The notes beneath the pieces are model-generated. The model saw only the letters and a program-made list of their open reading frames with translations, did not search any database and was not told where the DNA came from. The translations under genes and the position numbers were made by a program. From an uncultured Paracoccaceae bacterium (GTDB taxonomy: Bacteria; Pseudomonadota; Alphaproteobacteria; Rhodobacterales; Rhodobacteraceae), in assembly GCA_937927675.1 (NCBI GenBank), contig CALBSG010000066.1, positions 1-39,586 on the forward strand: a DNA stretch of 39,586 bases, in the 5' to 3' direction. Shown here piece by piece: positions 15,555 through 23,779 of the stretch; positions within the stretch are counted from its first letter, which is position 1; every line of letters starts with the position of its first letter.

Positions 15555-15857
15555 CTAGGGCGCGGCGTGCAGCGCAACCGCGCCTGATCGCGGGTCTGTC
15601 ATCCCCAGATCGCCGCCCAGATCCTCAAGAATAGGCCGCAGCCGGTCGAGGTTGGCAATCATGACGGGACGTGCCGCGGCCAAAGCCGTCATGTCGTCCC
15701 ATTCGCCAACCACGGTAAAGGCGCGCTCTCCGGTTTCGACCAGCCAGAAATTCCGCAAGCCCGGCATGCCGTCGGCTTTCAACTCGCGGTGAATCGCCAG
15801 ATAGTCGGCTTCCTTCCCGGGCTTTATCTTCATATGCACGATGTTCATGGCCGTCAT
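15555..15857 (-). CDS. ABM-like (dimeric alpha/beta barrel) small protein
   Basis: This 100-residue protein starts at 15857, behind a good GGGAGGG ribosome site six bases upstream. The longer frame to 15920 lacks this. The sequence MNIVHMKIKPGKEADYLAIHREL, followed by FWLVETGERAFTVVGEWDD, is typical of the antibiotic-biosynthesis-monooxygenase / stress-responsive dimeric ferredoxin-like fold, whose members range from haem oxygenases to proteins of unknown role. No catalytic residue set is recognisable, so function is open. It may be cotranscribed with the upstream phnA-like gene (67 bases away). Confidence 0.7.
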   Translation of the reverse strand: MTAMNIVHMKIKPGKEADYLAIHRELKADGMPGLRNFWLVETGERAFTVVGEWDDMTALAAARPVMIANLDRLRPILEDLGGDLGMTDPRSGAVALHAAP

Positions 15858-15923
15858 CTTCAGCCCTCCCATGCCAAGATGCCACAGGTTGAACATAGCA
15901 CGAATCCGGCCTTTGAGCATGGC

Positions 15924-16445
15924 TCACTTCTTCTTGACGAACTCCGTCAGGATGACGATGCGCTGGCCTTCCACGCGGCCTTCGATATGGGCGGCGTTGT
16001 CGGCCACCAACGAAATGCCCCGCACCGCCGTGCCGCGCTTGGCGGTAAAGCCCGCGCCCTTCACCACAAGATCCTTGACCAGAACCACGGTGTCGCCCTG
16101 CGAAAGCTTGGCACCATGGCAATCAAAATGCTCCAAGGCCGCCGGTTGATCGGCCCATGCCTGCGCGTCGTCGCCCAAGATCATGCCTTCCCGCGCTTCG
16201 GTCGCCCAAGCCTCGTTCAAAGCGCCCAGCTTGCGCCAAACCGCCAATTGCACTTCGGGCACGGCAGACCATGCGGCACCTTCCAAGGCGCGCCAATGGC
16301 CCGCGGGGGCGGGTTCATCTTCGCGGCAGAGCGGGCAGAGCAAAATCTCGCCCCCCGGCGGCACATCGACCGCATCCAGCGCATCGGATGCGCCACAAAA
16401 CTCGCAAACCCCGCCTGCGCGGGTGATCAGATCGGCCAAAGCCAT
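15924..16445 (-). CDS. PhnA/YjdM-like zinc-ribbon protein
   Basis: The 173-residue protein has an N-terminal zinc ribbon (CEFCGAS and LLCPLCRE, two CxxC pairs) and the C-terminal PhnA domain with GDTVVLVKDLVVKGAG, KRGTAVRGISLV and HIEGRVEGQRIVILTEFVKK. The name PhnA comes from a historical link with the alkylphosphonate locus. The family is not phosphonoacetate hydrolase and its biochemical role is unsettled. Family membership is secure; function is not. Confidence 0.88.
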   Translation of the reverse strand: MALADLITRAGGVCEFCGASDALDAVDVPPGGEILLCPLCREDEPAPAGHWRALEGAAWSAVPEVQLAVWRKLGALNEAWATEAREGMILGDDAQAWADQPAALEHFDCHGAKLSQGDTVVLVKDLVVKGAGFTAKRGTAVRGISLVADNAAHIEGRVEGQRIVILTEFVKKK

Positions 16446-16499
16446 GGCAAACTCCTCTTGTTGCCTTGGCCCTACGCCTTTGCCACTGAAAAGAAAAGC

Positions 16500-16724
16500 T
16501 CAGCCTGACGCGGCGATCACGATGGCCAATTCTTCGGCCGACAACGCGCCCGACCCATCAAAATCCGCCGACTGAAAGTCTTCTGCCGTCAGGGCTGGAT
16601 AGGCCTGCTGCACCTCGGCCAGTGAAAAGCTGCCGTTGCCATCGGCATCAACCACCTGCTCATCCGCCCCCGCAGCGCTGGCCACCAGACCAAGAACGGC
16701 AACAGCGAAGATGCAAAGTTTCAT
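16500..16724 (-). CDS. Small secreted EF-hand protein
   Basis: This 74-residue product starts at 16724 with a clean signal peptide (MKLCIFAVAVLGLVASAAGA). The mature part contains two EF-hand calcium loops, DADGNGSFSLAE and DFDGSGALSAEE, with acidic residues at loop positions 1, 3, 5 and 12. It is probably exported and calcium-binding. An upstream-extended frame to 16781 would spoil the signal peptide. No partner is apparent. Confidence 0.78.
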   Translation of the reverse strand: MKLCIFAVAVLGLVASAAGADEQVVDADGNGSFSLAEVQQAYPALTAEDFQSADFDGSGALSAEELAIVIAASG

Positions 16725-16827
16725 GGCGCATGTCCTTGGCATGAAGGGGCTGACGACGGATGTCAGGGCTGTTGCCCGCACCGGTCATAGATAAGGCTTC
16801 CGGCAGAATTTACCAGAAGCCCCCGCA

Positions 16828-17775
16828 TCACAAAACCCGCAACCCCGCGGCCATCCAAGGCCATTCGGCCAAGGCCGGGGCAACCACCTGCGTCGCAATC
16901 AATTGCCGCAGATGCCCGGCCACCTGCGCCGGCATGTCCTTTAACACGCCTGCGCGGGCCGAAAGCGACAGGCTGCGCTCCAGCGGGGCAAAGGGCAGCG
17001 GCAACACATCCACCCCCTCGCGGAAGCGGCTGGCATGGTGCAAGGCCAAGGGCGTCAGGATCGTCCACCCCGCCCCGCCTGAGACCATGGCCAGAATGGC
17101 GCGATAGCTGTCCAATTCAAACCGGTGGGTCAGTTTCAGGTTCTGCCGCGCCAGATGGCTGGCAATTTGGCGGCCCATCAAATGCCGCGCGGTATATTGG
17201 ATAAGCGGCAGATCGGCCAGATCGCGGCCTTTGGGCGTCACGGCCACGAAAGGTTCCGCCATCAAGGGATGCACTTCGCGCCAGCCGTCATCGGCGCCTT
17301 CGCTGCCCAGATCGGCCGACACCACCATGTCCAGCGCCCGCGCCTCCAGCTGATCCAAGAGCCGATGGCTGGCGCCGGTTTCCAACAGAAAGCGGCACCC
17401 CTTGAGATCGCGGGCCAAGCCGTGCAGCAAAAGCGGCGTCACCTCGGCATCAAAATCTTCGATCAGCCCCAGCCGCAGCGTGGTCAGCCCAGACAGATCG
17501 GCCATGGCCAATTCACTGCGCGCTTCGGCTTCGGCGTTCAGGATGGTCTGGGCATGGCGGCGAAACATGGTCCCCGCAGGCGTCAGCCCCAAGGGCCGGG
17601 CCGAACGGTCGAGCAAACCCGCCCCCAGCGCGGTTTCCAAACCGGCCAGTTGCTGCGAAATGGCAGATGGCGAAACCCCCAGCCGCCGGGCCGCCGCCGT
17701 GATCGAGCGTTCCTCGGTCACGGCAAGAAACACCTCGATTCCCCAAAGGGTGACCCTGCCCTGCCCTTCGGTCAT
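16828..17775 (-). CDS. LysR-family transcriptional regulator
   Basis: This 315-residue protein has an N-terminal winged helix-turn-helix (VTLWGIEVFLAVTEERSITAAARRLGVSPSAISQQLAGLETALG) and a periplasmic-binding-like effector domain from about residue 95. The start at 17775 is chosen for MTEGQGRVTLW. The frame extends upstream into phaR but that part is shadow. It begins 7 bases after the phaR stop, so it is probably cotranscribed with phaR. The effector ligand cannot be predicted, and a role in carbon storage is only suggested by position. Confidence 0.88.
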   Translation of the reverse strand: MTEGQGRVTLWGIEVFLAVTEERSITAAARRLGVSPSAISQQLAGLETALGAGLLDRSARPLGLTPAGTMFRRHAQTILNAEAEARSELAMADLSGLTTLRLGLIEDFDAEVTPLLLHGLARDLKGCRFLLETGASHRLLDQLEARALDMVVSADLGSEGADDGWREVHPLMAEPFVAVTPKGRDLADLPLIQYTARHLMGRQIASHLARQNLKLTHRFELDSYRAILAMVSGGAGWTILTPLALHHASRFREGVDVLPLPFAPLERSLSLSARAGVLKDMPAQVAGHLRQLIATQVVAPALAEWPWMAAGLRVL

Positions 17776-17782
17776 CGGCACA

Positions 17783-18340
17783 TCACAGCTTCGACAGTTT
17801 CTGCTGCAACTCTGCCAACTGGCGCTTGATCTCGGCCAGATCTTGCGGCGCGTCCTTCGTCTCTGGCTCACTGCGGGCGGGGCCGGTACCGGCCCATCCC
17901 GGCATGCCGCCCATCACGGTTTTCATGAAGGCTTCTTGCTGTTTGCGCAGCGCGTCAAACCCCGGCATCCCCGCCATCGGCGTGGCAATGCCCGCGAAGT
18001 TTTCCATCATCTTGGCTTGGCTTTCACGCAGCATGTCAAAGCTGGAGGCCAGAAACTGCGGCATGACCGATTGCATATTGGTGGCATAGGACCGCACGAG
18101 ATCGGTCAGCACATTGGTTGGCAGCACGGAATCGCCTTTGGATTCATGCTCGGCCACGATTTGCAAAAGATACTGTCGCGTCAGATCATCGCCGGTTTTC
18201 AGATCGACGATCTGCACATCGCGGCCCGAGCGCACAAAGCCCGCAATGTCCTCCAGCGTTACGTAATCGGAGGTTTCAGTGTTGTAGAGACGCCGGCTGG
18301 CGTAACGCTTGATGAGCAGCGGCTTGGCGGTGTCAGACAT
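17783..18340 (-). CDS. phaR: Polyhydroxyalkanoate synthesis repressor PhaR
   Basis: PhaR represses phasin and PHA synthesis genes and is released when it binds nascent PHA granules. The 185-residue product has the N-terminal PHB/PHA accumulation regulator domain (LLIKRYASRRLYNTETSDYVTLEDIAGFVRSGRDVQIVD, DLTRQYLLQIVAEHE), a central Met/Phe-rich region and a C-terminal coiled coil (LAEIKRQLAELQQKLSKL). Gene order phaZ / phaC-phaP-phaR is the standard one in Rhodobacterales. A TGC-N4-GCA element lies 23 bases upstream, suggesting autoregulation. Confidence 0.95.
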   Translation of the reverse strand: MSDTAKPLLIKRYASRRLYNTETSDYVTLEDIAGFVRSGRDVQIVDLKTGDDLTRQYLLQIVAEHESKGDSVLPTNVLTDLVRSYATNMQSVMPQFLASSFDMLRESQAKMMENFAGIATPMAGMPGFDALRKQQEAFMKTVMGGMPGWAGTGPARSEPETKDAPQDLAEIKRQLAELQQKLSKL

Positions 18341-18362
18341 GATCGCCCCTCCCCAGGGCTTA

Positions 18363-18372
18363 TGCTTATGCA
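18363..18372. promoter_or_regulatory. Possible PhaR half-operator upstream of phaR
   Basis: TGCTTATGCA (TGC-N4-GCA) lies 23 bases upstream of the phaR ATG. It is a looser version of the CTGC-N3-GCAG sites upstream of phaP and phaC and could mediate autoregulation. Confidence 0.4.
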
Positions 18373-18393
18373 GAGAAGCTTAGGCGAGGTGCA

Positions 18394-18428
18394 GAAAAAA
18401 AGAAAGGGCGGGCACAATGGCCCGCCCG
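18394..18428 (-). terminator. Rho-independent terminator after phaP
   Basis: On the minus strand GGGCGGGC-CATTGT-GCCCGCCC is followed by TTTCTTTTTTTC. It should separate most phaP transcription from phaR downstream. Confidence 0.87.
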
Positions 18429-18432
18429 ATTG

Positions 18433-18465
18433 GTCTTTTCGCGTCAGGGAGGAGACGCAAAAGTC
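18433..18465 (-). terminator. Second hairpin between phaP and its terminator
   Basis: A stem GACTTTTGCGTC / GACGCGAAAAGAC with a short loop lies between the phaP stop and the main terminator. It probably stabilises the 3' end of the abundant phasin message or acts as a tandem terminator. Confidence 0.5.
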
Positions 18466-18469
18466 CCGA

Positions 18470-18919
18470 TTACTTTGCAGCCGTAGCGGCTTTCTTGACC
18501 TGAGCCGAAACGTCGGCGGTCGCTTTTTTCACGGCAGCCGAAGCTTCTTCCGAGACGTTCTTGCCAGCGGCCAGCATCAGTTCGACGGTGTCCATCTGCA
18601 CTTTCTTGGCGATTTCCGCGAAAGCAGCCAGATTTTCAGCAGCCATTTCCGCAGCAGCGGTAGCGAAGTCCGAAGCGGCTTTGCCGTACTCGGCGGGCTC
18701 AGCCTTGGCTTTGGCGGCGTCAGCCAGCTTCGACAGCGAGTCCTTGGCCCATTTGGCCGACAGCTCGGTCGACTTTTCAGCAGCGGCCAGCGCAACAGCA
18801 GCCAGCTTTTCGCCGTAGTTGGCTTGCGTCTTGAACGCGTTCTGGAACGCCGAGGCGTCAACCGGGAACGAAGCCATCATGTCCTGCATGACTTTGGTGA
18901 AGTCGGTGGTCTTGGTCAT
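18470..18919 (-). CDS. phaP: Phasin (PHA granule-associated protein)
   Basis: Phasins coat PHA granules and are usually the most abundant granule protein. The 149-residue product is Ala/Lys-rich and almost entirely helical, beginning MTKTTDFTKVMQDMMASFPVD and ending in repeated A-A-x-K-K-A heptads, as in the phasin_2 family of alphaproteobacteria. The start at 18919 follows an AGGAG Shine-Dalgarno. The frame extends upstream only over the promoter. Two CTGC-N3-GCAG-like sites 57-95 bases upstream point to PhaR control, and a double hairpin follows the stop. Confidence 0.93.
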   Translation of the reverse strand: MTKTTDFTKVMQDMMASFPVDASAFQNAFKTQANYGEKLAAVALAAAEKSTELSAKWAKDSLSKLADAAKAKAEPAEYGKAASDFATAAAEMAAENLAAFAEIAKKVQMDTVELMLAAGKNVSEEASAAVKKATADVSAQVKKAATAAK

Positions 18920-18975
18920 TTGAAATGCTCCTGTCAATCCGGGGGATGCCCGTTTCCTGAAGCAATATATACATG

Positions 18976-18986
18976 CCGCACTGCAG
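18976..18986 (-). promoter_or_regulatory. PhaR-type operator 1 upstream of phaP
   Basis: On the minus strand CTGCAGTGCGG matches CTGC-N3-GCAG at all but one position. It lies 57 bases upstream of the phaP start. Confidence 0.6.
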
Positions 18987-19003
18987 CATTTCAAGTGAAA
19001 TTT

Positions 19004-19014
19004 CTGCGACGCAG
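19004..19014. promoter_or_regulatory. PhaR-type operator 2 upstream of phaP
   Basis: CTGCGACGCAG is a perfect CTGC-N3-GCAG palindrome, the form I recall for PhaR sites in Paracoccus. It lies 85 bases upstream of phaP, in the phaC-phaP intergenic region. Confidence 0.68.
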
Positions 19015-19060
19015 CAACAACCAGAGGATGACTGCCACGTATTTGAAAAGTGCCGCAGAT

Positions 19061-20878
19061 TCAATCAGCTGGCTTTGACACAACGTAGGTTCCCGGTGCC
19101 GGGCACAACTCGGGGTGGCCCGAATCACCGATCTGCCGCGCCGGAATCTGCCCGCCCGACCGCTCATCCAGCCAAGCCCCCCACCGCGGCCACCAACTGC
19201 CTGCGGTGAAGCTGGCCGCCTTCATCCAATCATCTGGCGCGCCGGAAACCGGACCATCGTTGGTGTAATGACCATATTTACCCTTGGAGGGGGGATTGAT
19301 GATCCCCGCGATATGGCCCGATTGCGAAACGATAAAGGTCTTGTCGGTCGATCCCATCTGTTTCACGCCGTTGAAGCTGCCGCGCCAATGGGCGATGTGG
19401 TCCGTCTCGCAGGCGATGGCGCAGAGCGGCACCTTGACGCCCTCCAGACTGACGGGCTTGCCAAAGACCGGGAAGACGCCCTTGGCAAAGCCGTCTTCCT
19501 GACAAAGGTGGCGGATATATTCCACCGCCATCTTGCCCGGCAGGTTGGTGCCATCGCCATTCCAGTAAAGAAGATCAAACGCCGGGGGCGCTTCGCCCAT
19601 CATATAGGCTTTGATGGCCGGGCCGTAGATCAGATCATTGGAGCGCAGATAGGAAAAGGTCTTGCCCATGAAGCGTTTGGACAGGATGCCATCGGTGGCG
19701 CATTGCCGTTCGATGCCATCGACGAAATCATCGGCCAGAAACACCCCCACCTCGCCCGGATCGGAAAAGTCGGTCAGCGTGGTAAAGAAGGTGGCCGATT
19801 TCACCGTCTCGTCCCCGGCGCGTTGCAGATGCGCCAGCGTCAGGCCCAGCGTGGTGCCCGCGATGCAATAGCCCACCGCATTGATCTGTTTCACCCCACA
19901 AATCCGCCGCACCTCGGCCATCGCAGTGAGATATCCTTCGCGGATATAGTCATCCATCCCGACATCGGCATAGCTAGGGTCGGGGTTGACCCAAGAGACG
20001 ACAAACAGCGTATAGCCCTGATCGACAATCCATTTGATCAACGAATTCTGCGGCTTAAGATCCATCACATAGAATTTGTTGATCCATGGCGGAAAGATCA
20101 GCAGCGGGGTTTCATAGACGGTTTCGGTCGTCGGCTTGTACTGGATCAGCTCCAGCATACGGTTGCGGAACACCACCGAGCCGGGCGTCGCAGCGATGTT
20201 TTGGCCGAGGTGAAAGGCGGCAGGGTCCGACAGCGTCACCTGCATCTCGCCGTCATGCGCCTCGATATCGGCGACAAGGTTTTCCAGCCCTTTGACCAGA
20301 CTTTCGCCATCGGTCGCGATCGCCTTTTCCAAAGCGTCGGGATTGGTGCCAAGAAAGTTCGTCGGCGCCAGCATGTCGACGATCTGCTTGGTGAAATATT
20401 CCACCCGGCGGCGTTCGGGCGTGTCCAGCCCCTCCATATCGGCCAAGGCATCCTGCACGGCCTCGGCGTTGATGAGGTATTGCTGCTTGAGATAATTGAA
20501 GGCCGGATGGGTGTCCCAAAGCGGGTTGGCAAAGCGGCGATCCTTGGGGCCGGGGTCGGCGGGCGCCTTGAACTCGCCCGAGGCAAGCGCCTGCTGTGCC
20601 TCGATGTAATGCTTCAGCGTCTTGCCCCAATAGCCGACCTGATGTTCGATCACCTTGCCGGGGTTTTGCAACATCGCCGCCAGATAGGCCTGCGCGGCCT
20701 GCATATAGACCTCTGAAGACGGTCCATTCAGCGCGGCGTCCTTTTGCTTTTGCCGCGCCAGCGCTGCGACCAATCGCTCTGACAACTGTTCCATTTTCGC
20801 AAGATTGGCCTGCATCCGCTCCAGCTTCAGCCCGGCCGCCGCACCTGCATCATATTCTTCAGTTGCCATGTTAAACAT
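19061..20878 (-). CDS. phaC: Class I poly(3-hydroxyalkanoate) synthase
   Basis: The enzyme polymerises (R)-3-hydroxyacyl-CoA, chiefly 3-hydroxybutyryl-CoA, into PHA on the granule surface. At 605 residues it is class I size. The catalytic triad is visible: Cys338 in the lipase-box-like GYCIAGT, Asp493 in ACETDHIAHW, His522 in SGHIAGIIN. The N-terminal PhaC_N domain (NPLWDTHPAFNYLKQQYL) and LIFPPWINKFYVMDL are conserved. An internal ATG three codons downstream (20869) is an alternative start; the ribosome site AGGGGCGA fits the upstream one closely. It is divergent from phaZ across a short operator-bearing region. Confidence 0.96.
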   Translation of the reverse strand: MFNMATEEYDAGAAAGLKLERMQANLAKMEQLSERLVAALARQKQKDAALNGPSSEVYMQAAQAYLAAMLQNPGKVIEHQVGYWGKTLKHYIEAQQALASGEFKAPADPGPKDRRFANPLWDTHPAFNYLKQQYLINAEAVQDALADMEGLDTPERRRVEYFTKQIVDMLAPTNFLGTNPDALEKAIATDGESLVKGLENLVADIEAHDGEMQVTLSDPAAFHLGQNIAATPGSVVFRNRMLELIQYKPTTETVYETPLLIFPPWINKFYVMDLKPQNSLIKWIVDQGYTLFVVSWVNPDPSYADVGMDDYIREGYLTAMAEVRRICGVKQINAVGYCIAGTTLGLTLAHLQRAGDETVKSATFFTTLTDFSDPGEVGVFLADDFVDGIERQCATDGILSKRFMGKTFSYLRSNDLIYGPAIKAYMMGEAPPAFDLLYWNGDGTNLPGKMAVEYIRHLCQEDGFAKGVFPVFGKPVSLEGVKVPLCAIACETDHIAHWRGSFNGVKQMGSTDKTFIVSQSGHIAGIINPPSKGKYGHYTNDGPVSGAPDDWMKAASFTAGSWWPRWGAWLDERSGGQIPARQIGDSGHPELCPAPGTYVVSKPAD

Positions 20879-20893
20879 TCGCCCCTAATCTCG

Positions 20894-20904
20894 CTGCTAT
20901 GCAG
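20894..20904. promoter_or_regulatory. PhaR-type operator between phaC and phaZ
   Basis: CTGCTATGCAG is a perfect CTGC-N3-GCAG palindrome located 16 bases upstream of the phaC start and 54 bases upstream of phaZ, followed by a further TGC-containing stretch. It is positioned to act on both divergent promoters. Confidence 0.68.
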
Positions 20905-20957
20905 CATTGCGCCCTCCCCTCCTTGGGATGCGGCCGCGACCGGCCCAGGAGACGCCC

Positions 20958-22232
20958 ATGAAGTATATGGCCACCTATGACCTGATGGAAAGCATTCGAA
21001 ACACGAATGAGTGGATGGGTGCAACCGCGCGGGCCATGGCCAGCTATCCGGCGTTCTCGATGACGATGAACCCGATGCTGAACATCATGGCCGCCTGGGG
21101 CGAAGTGACAGAGCGTTCCTTTGCCCGCATGGTGACCAAGCCTGACTGGGGCATCCGCTCCATTCCGGGCCCGGATGGGCAGGATCACTTGGTTGACGTC
21201 AACACCATAGTCGAAAAGCCCTTTGGCAATCTGGTGCAGTTTTTTGTCCGTCGCAGGGCGCCAATGGCACGAAAAATCCTGCTCGTGGCCCCGATGTCTG
21301 GACATTACGCCACCCTTTTGCGCTCGACTGTCGCCAGTTTGCTGCCCGATGCCGACGTTTTTGTGACCGATTGGCACAATGCGCGCGATATTCCGGTGTC
21401 TGCCGGCAAGTTCGACGTGGAAGATTACACGCTCTATCTGGTTGAATTCATGCGCGCCCTTGGGCCGGATACCCATGTGATCGCCGTGTGCCAGCCCGCG
21501 CCGCTGACCTTGGCCGCCACCGCCTATCTGGCGGGCGAAGACCCCGACGCCCAGCCGCGCAGCCTGACACTGATCGGTGGCCCGATCGACCCGGATGCCG
21601 CCGCCACTGACGTGACCGACTTCGGCCGCCGAATCACCATGGGCCAGTTGGAGCAGATCGCAATCCAGCGCGTGGGCTTCAAATACAAAGGGGTTGGCCG
21701 TCTGGTTTACCCCGGATTGCTGCAGCTGCAAAGTTTCATGTCGATGAATGCCGAGCGGCACTCCAAGGCGTTTTCCGAACAGATCCTGCGGGTTGCGCGG
21801 GGTGAGGCGACCGACCATGACGCGCACAATCGCTTCTATGACGAATACCTTGCCGTGATGGACATGACGGCGGAGTTCTACCTTTCGACCGTCGAACGCA
21901 TTTTCAAGAACCGTGAAATTGCCCGCAACGAATTCGTCGTCGCAGGCAAGACGGTGGATCTGGGTGCGATTACCCGTGTCGCGGTGAAAACGGTTGAGGG
22001 CGAAAAGGACGATATTTCGGCCCCCGGCCAGTGTGTCGCCGCGCTGAAGCTTTGCACCGGCCTGCCCGACCACCTTAAGGCCCAGCATCTGGAGCCTGAG
22101 GCCGGTCACTACGGCATCTTTGCGGGCAGAAGCTGGCGCCTGAACATCCGGCCTTTGGTCCTGCGTTTCATTGACGCCAATTCCGGCACCGAGCCCGCAA
22201 CCAAACCCCAGCTAAAAGCCGTCAAAGCTTAA
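20958..22232 (+). CDS. phaZ: Intracellular PHB depolymerase
   Basis: PhaZ degrades native intracellular PHB granules to release 3-hydroxybutyrate units. The 424-residue product has the family start MKYMATYDLMESIRNT, the KILLVAPMSGHYATLLR oxyanion region, VTDWHNARDIP, and the Cys nucleophile motif VCQPAP that distinguishes these a-type depolymerases from Ser hydrolases. The C-terminal EAGHYGIFAGRSWR carries the catalytic His. The ATG at 20958 sits behind AGGAG; the upstream open part is promoter. Its TAA interlocks with the convergent hydrolase stop. Confidence 0.95.
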   Translation: MKYMATYDLMESIRNTNEWMGATARAMASYPAFSMTMNPMLNIMAAWGEVTERSFARMVTKPDWGIRSIPGPDGQDHLVDVNTIVEKPFGNLVQFFVRRRAPMARKILLVAPMSGHYATLLRSTVASLLPDADVFVTDWHNARDIPVSAGKFDVEDYTLYLVEFMRALGPDTHVIAVCQPAPLTLAATAYLAGEDPDAQPRSLTLIGGPIDPDAAATDVTDFGRRITMGQLEQIAIQRVGFKYKGVGRLVYPGLLQLQSFMSMNAERHSKAFSEQILRVARGEATDHDAHNRFYDEYLAVMDMTAEFYLSTVERIFKNREIARNEFVVAGKTVDLGAITRVAVKTVEGEKDDISAPGQCVAALKLCTGLPDHLKAQHLEPEAGHYGIFAGRSWRLNIRPLVLRFIDANSGTEPATKPQLKAVKA

Positions 22233-22939
22233 CGCAGCATCATCGGGCCGTTCAAAAAGGCCCCCACCGCCTCGGATACCGCCTCGGGCTGTTCAAGGGT
22301 CGCGAGGTGGCCTGCGTCCTCGATGATCTGAAACTGACCATAGGGCATCAGGGTTGCGGTGAATTCCTGGCGGCGCAGCGGCACCAGCGTGTCTTGCCGC
22401 CCCGCCAGCACCAAAGCCGGCAGTCGCACCTTGCGCATGGTCTTTTGTTGATCGGGGCGGCGTTGCAGCGCGCGGGATTGGCGCAGGAAGACCCCCTCGC
22501 CCAGACCCAGCGCCATATCCTTGACCAGCGCCATGATCTCGTCCTGCCACGGGCTGACCGCAATCGCCGCTTCGGGGATTTCCTGGGCCATTGCATCCAC
22601 CAACCGCCCGGCGCGGGCCATGACCATGCGGGTTTCGCGTTCGGCCGCCAGCGACGGCGCTTCGGACAAAGGATCGGTCGCCATCAGCACCACGCGCGTC
22701 ACCCGGTCCGGCGCGCGGCGGATGATATCCAGCGCAATATCGCCGCCCAAGCCATGCCCGATCAGGGCAAATTTCTCGGGCAGGCCCGGCATCAGTGCCT
22801 CAGACATTTGCTCGACGGTTTCGCCCTGCCCGGCAATGCAGACATGGCAATGACGTTCGGCCCCAAGCCGCACCATCTGCGGCAAGAACAGCCGCGCGTC
22901 TGACATCAGACCGGGGATCATCACCAAGGGTTCATGCAT
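22229..22939 (-). CDS. Alpha/beta hydrolase-fold protein with Gly at the nucleophile position
   Basis: This 236-residue protein has the fold: oxyanion MIPGLMSDARLF, nucleophile elbow LIGHGLGGDIAL, acid GRQDTLVP and His EDAGHLATLEQPEAV. The elbow reads G-H-G-L-G, so the usual Ser is Gly (codon GGC). It may be catalytically inactive or use another mechanism. Whether this is general in relatives needs a family alignment. The start at 22939 (MHEPLVMIPG) overlaps the preceding hydrolase gene by 8 bases, so the two are translationally coupled. Substrate is unknown. Confidence 0.8.
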   Translation of the reverse strand: MHEPLVMIPGLMSDARLFLPQMVRLGAERHCHVCIAGQGETVEQMSEALMPGLPEKFALIGHGLGGDIALDIIRRAPDRVTRVVLMATDPLSEAPSLAAERETRMVMARAGRLVDAMAQEIPEAAIAVSPWQDEIMALVKDMALGLGEGVFLRQSRALQRRPDQQKTMRKVRLPALVLAGRQDTLVPLRRQEFTATLMPYGQFQIIEDAGHLATLEQPEAVSEAVGAFLNGPMMLR

Positions 22940-23693
22940 GGCCCGACACCTCGGCAATCGCGGCAGAGATCAGATCCAGACAGGCGGGCGTGGAAAAGCG
23001 GTGGTCCGCCCCCTTGACCAGCGTCAGGCGCAAATCGGGGCTGTCGGCATGGTCCATCAACCGCAGCGCAACCGAGGGCGGCACATCGACATCCGCCGTG
23101 CCTTGCAACAACCGCACCGGGAACGGCAGGTTCAAGGGGCTGCGCAGCACCAGATAATGGGCGCCGTCGTCCAGAAAGGCCTTGGTGATGATATAGGGCT
23201 CATCGGAATATTCCGACGGTTCGGCCAGCCAGCCTTGGCTTTGCAACAGGGCTTTCTGCGCCTCGGAATAGCTGCCCCACATCAGATCTTCGGTGAAGTC
23301 AGGGGCCGCGGCCACGCCGACCAGCCCCGCGACCTTCCCCGGCATCGCGCGGGCGACCAAAAGTGAAATCCAGCCCCCCATGGAGGAACCGACCAGCACC
23401 TGCGGCCCGGTTGTCAGGCCGTCGATGATCGCGCTTGCATCGGCAAACCAATCCCCAATGCCGCCGTCTTCGAACCGCCCCGAAGATTGCCCATGCCCCG
23501 AATAGTCAAAGCGCAAAAAGGCCCGGCCCGTCGCTTCGGCCCAAGCCTGCAAATGCACAGCCTTGGTTCCGGTCATGTCCGATTTGTAGCCCCCCAAGAA
23601 AACAACGCCCGGCAGGCCGATCCCTGCCCCGGTTGCTTTGGTCTGGTGATAGGCAAGCCTGCGGCCAGCGGGGGTGGTGAACCAATCGGGCAT
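22932..23693 (-). CDS. Alpha/beta hydrolase
   Basis: The 253-residue protein begins MPDWFTTPAGRRLAYHQ and contains the oxyanion region VVFLGGYKSDMTGTKA, the nucleophile elbow VGSSMGGW with Ser intact, DVDVPPSVA with the acid, and KGADHRFS with the catalytic His. It resembles the ABHD10-like / BAAT-type esterase-thioesterase group of alphaproteobacteria. It is the first gene of a two-gene unit with the overlapping hydrolase downstream. Substrate cannot be read from sequence. Confidence 0.86.
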   Translation of the reverse strand: MPDWFTTPAGRRLAYHQTKATGAGIGLPGVVFLGGYKSDMTGTKAVHLQAWAEATGRAFLRFDYSGHGQSSGRFEDGGIGDWFADASAIIDGLTTGPQVLVGSSMGGWISLLVARAMPGKVAGLVGVAAAPDFTEDLMWGSYSEAQKALLQSQGWLAEPSEYSDEPYIITKAFLDDGAHYLVLRSPLNLPFPVRLLQGTADVDVPPSVALRLMDHADSPDLRLTLVKGADHRFSTPACLDLISAAIAEVSGHA

Positions 23694-23779
23694 GATTTTT
23701 CCTCGTTTGGGGCAGGGTTTAGCGCCCCCGCGCGGCGCTGTCAGCCCAGATTGCAGCTTTCAGCGAAAACCTGAATGCC

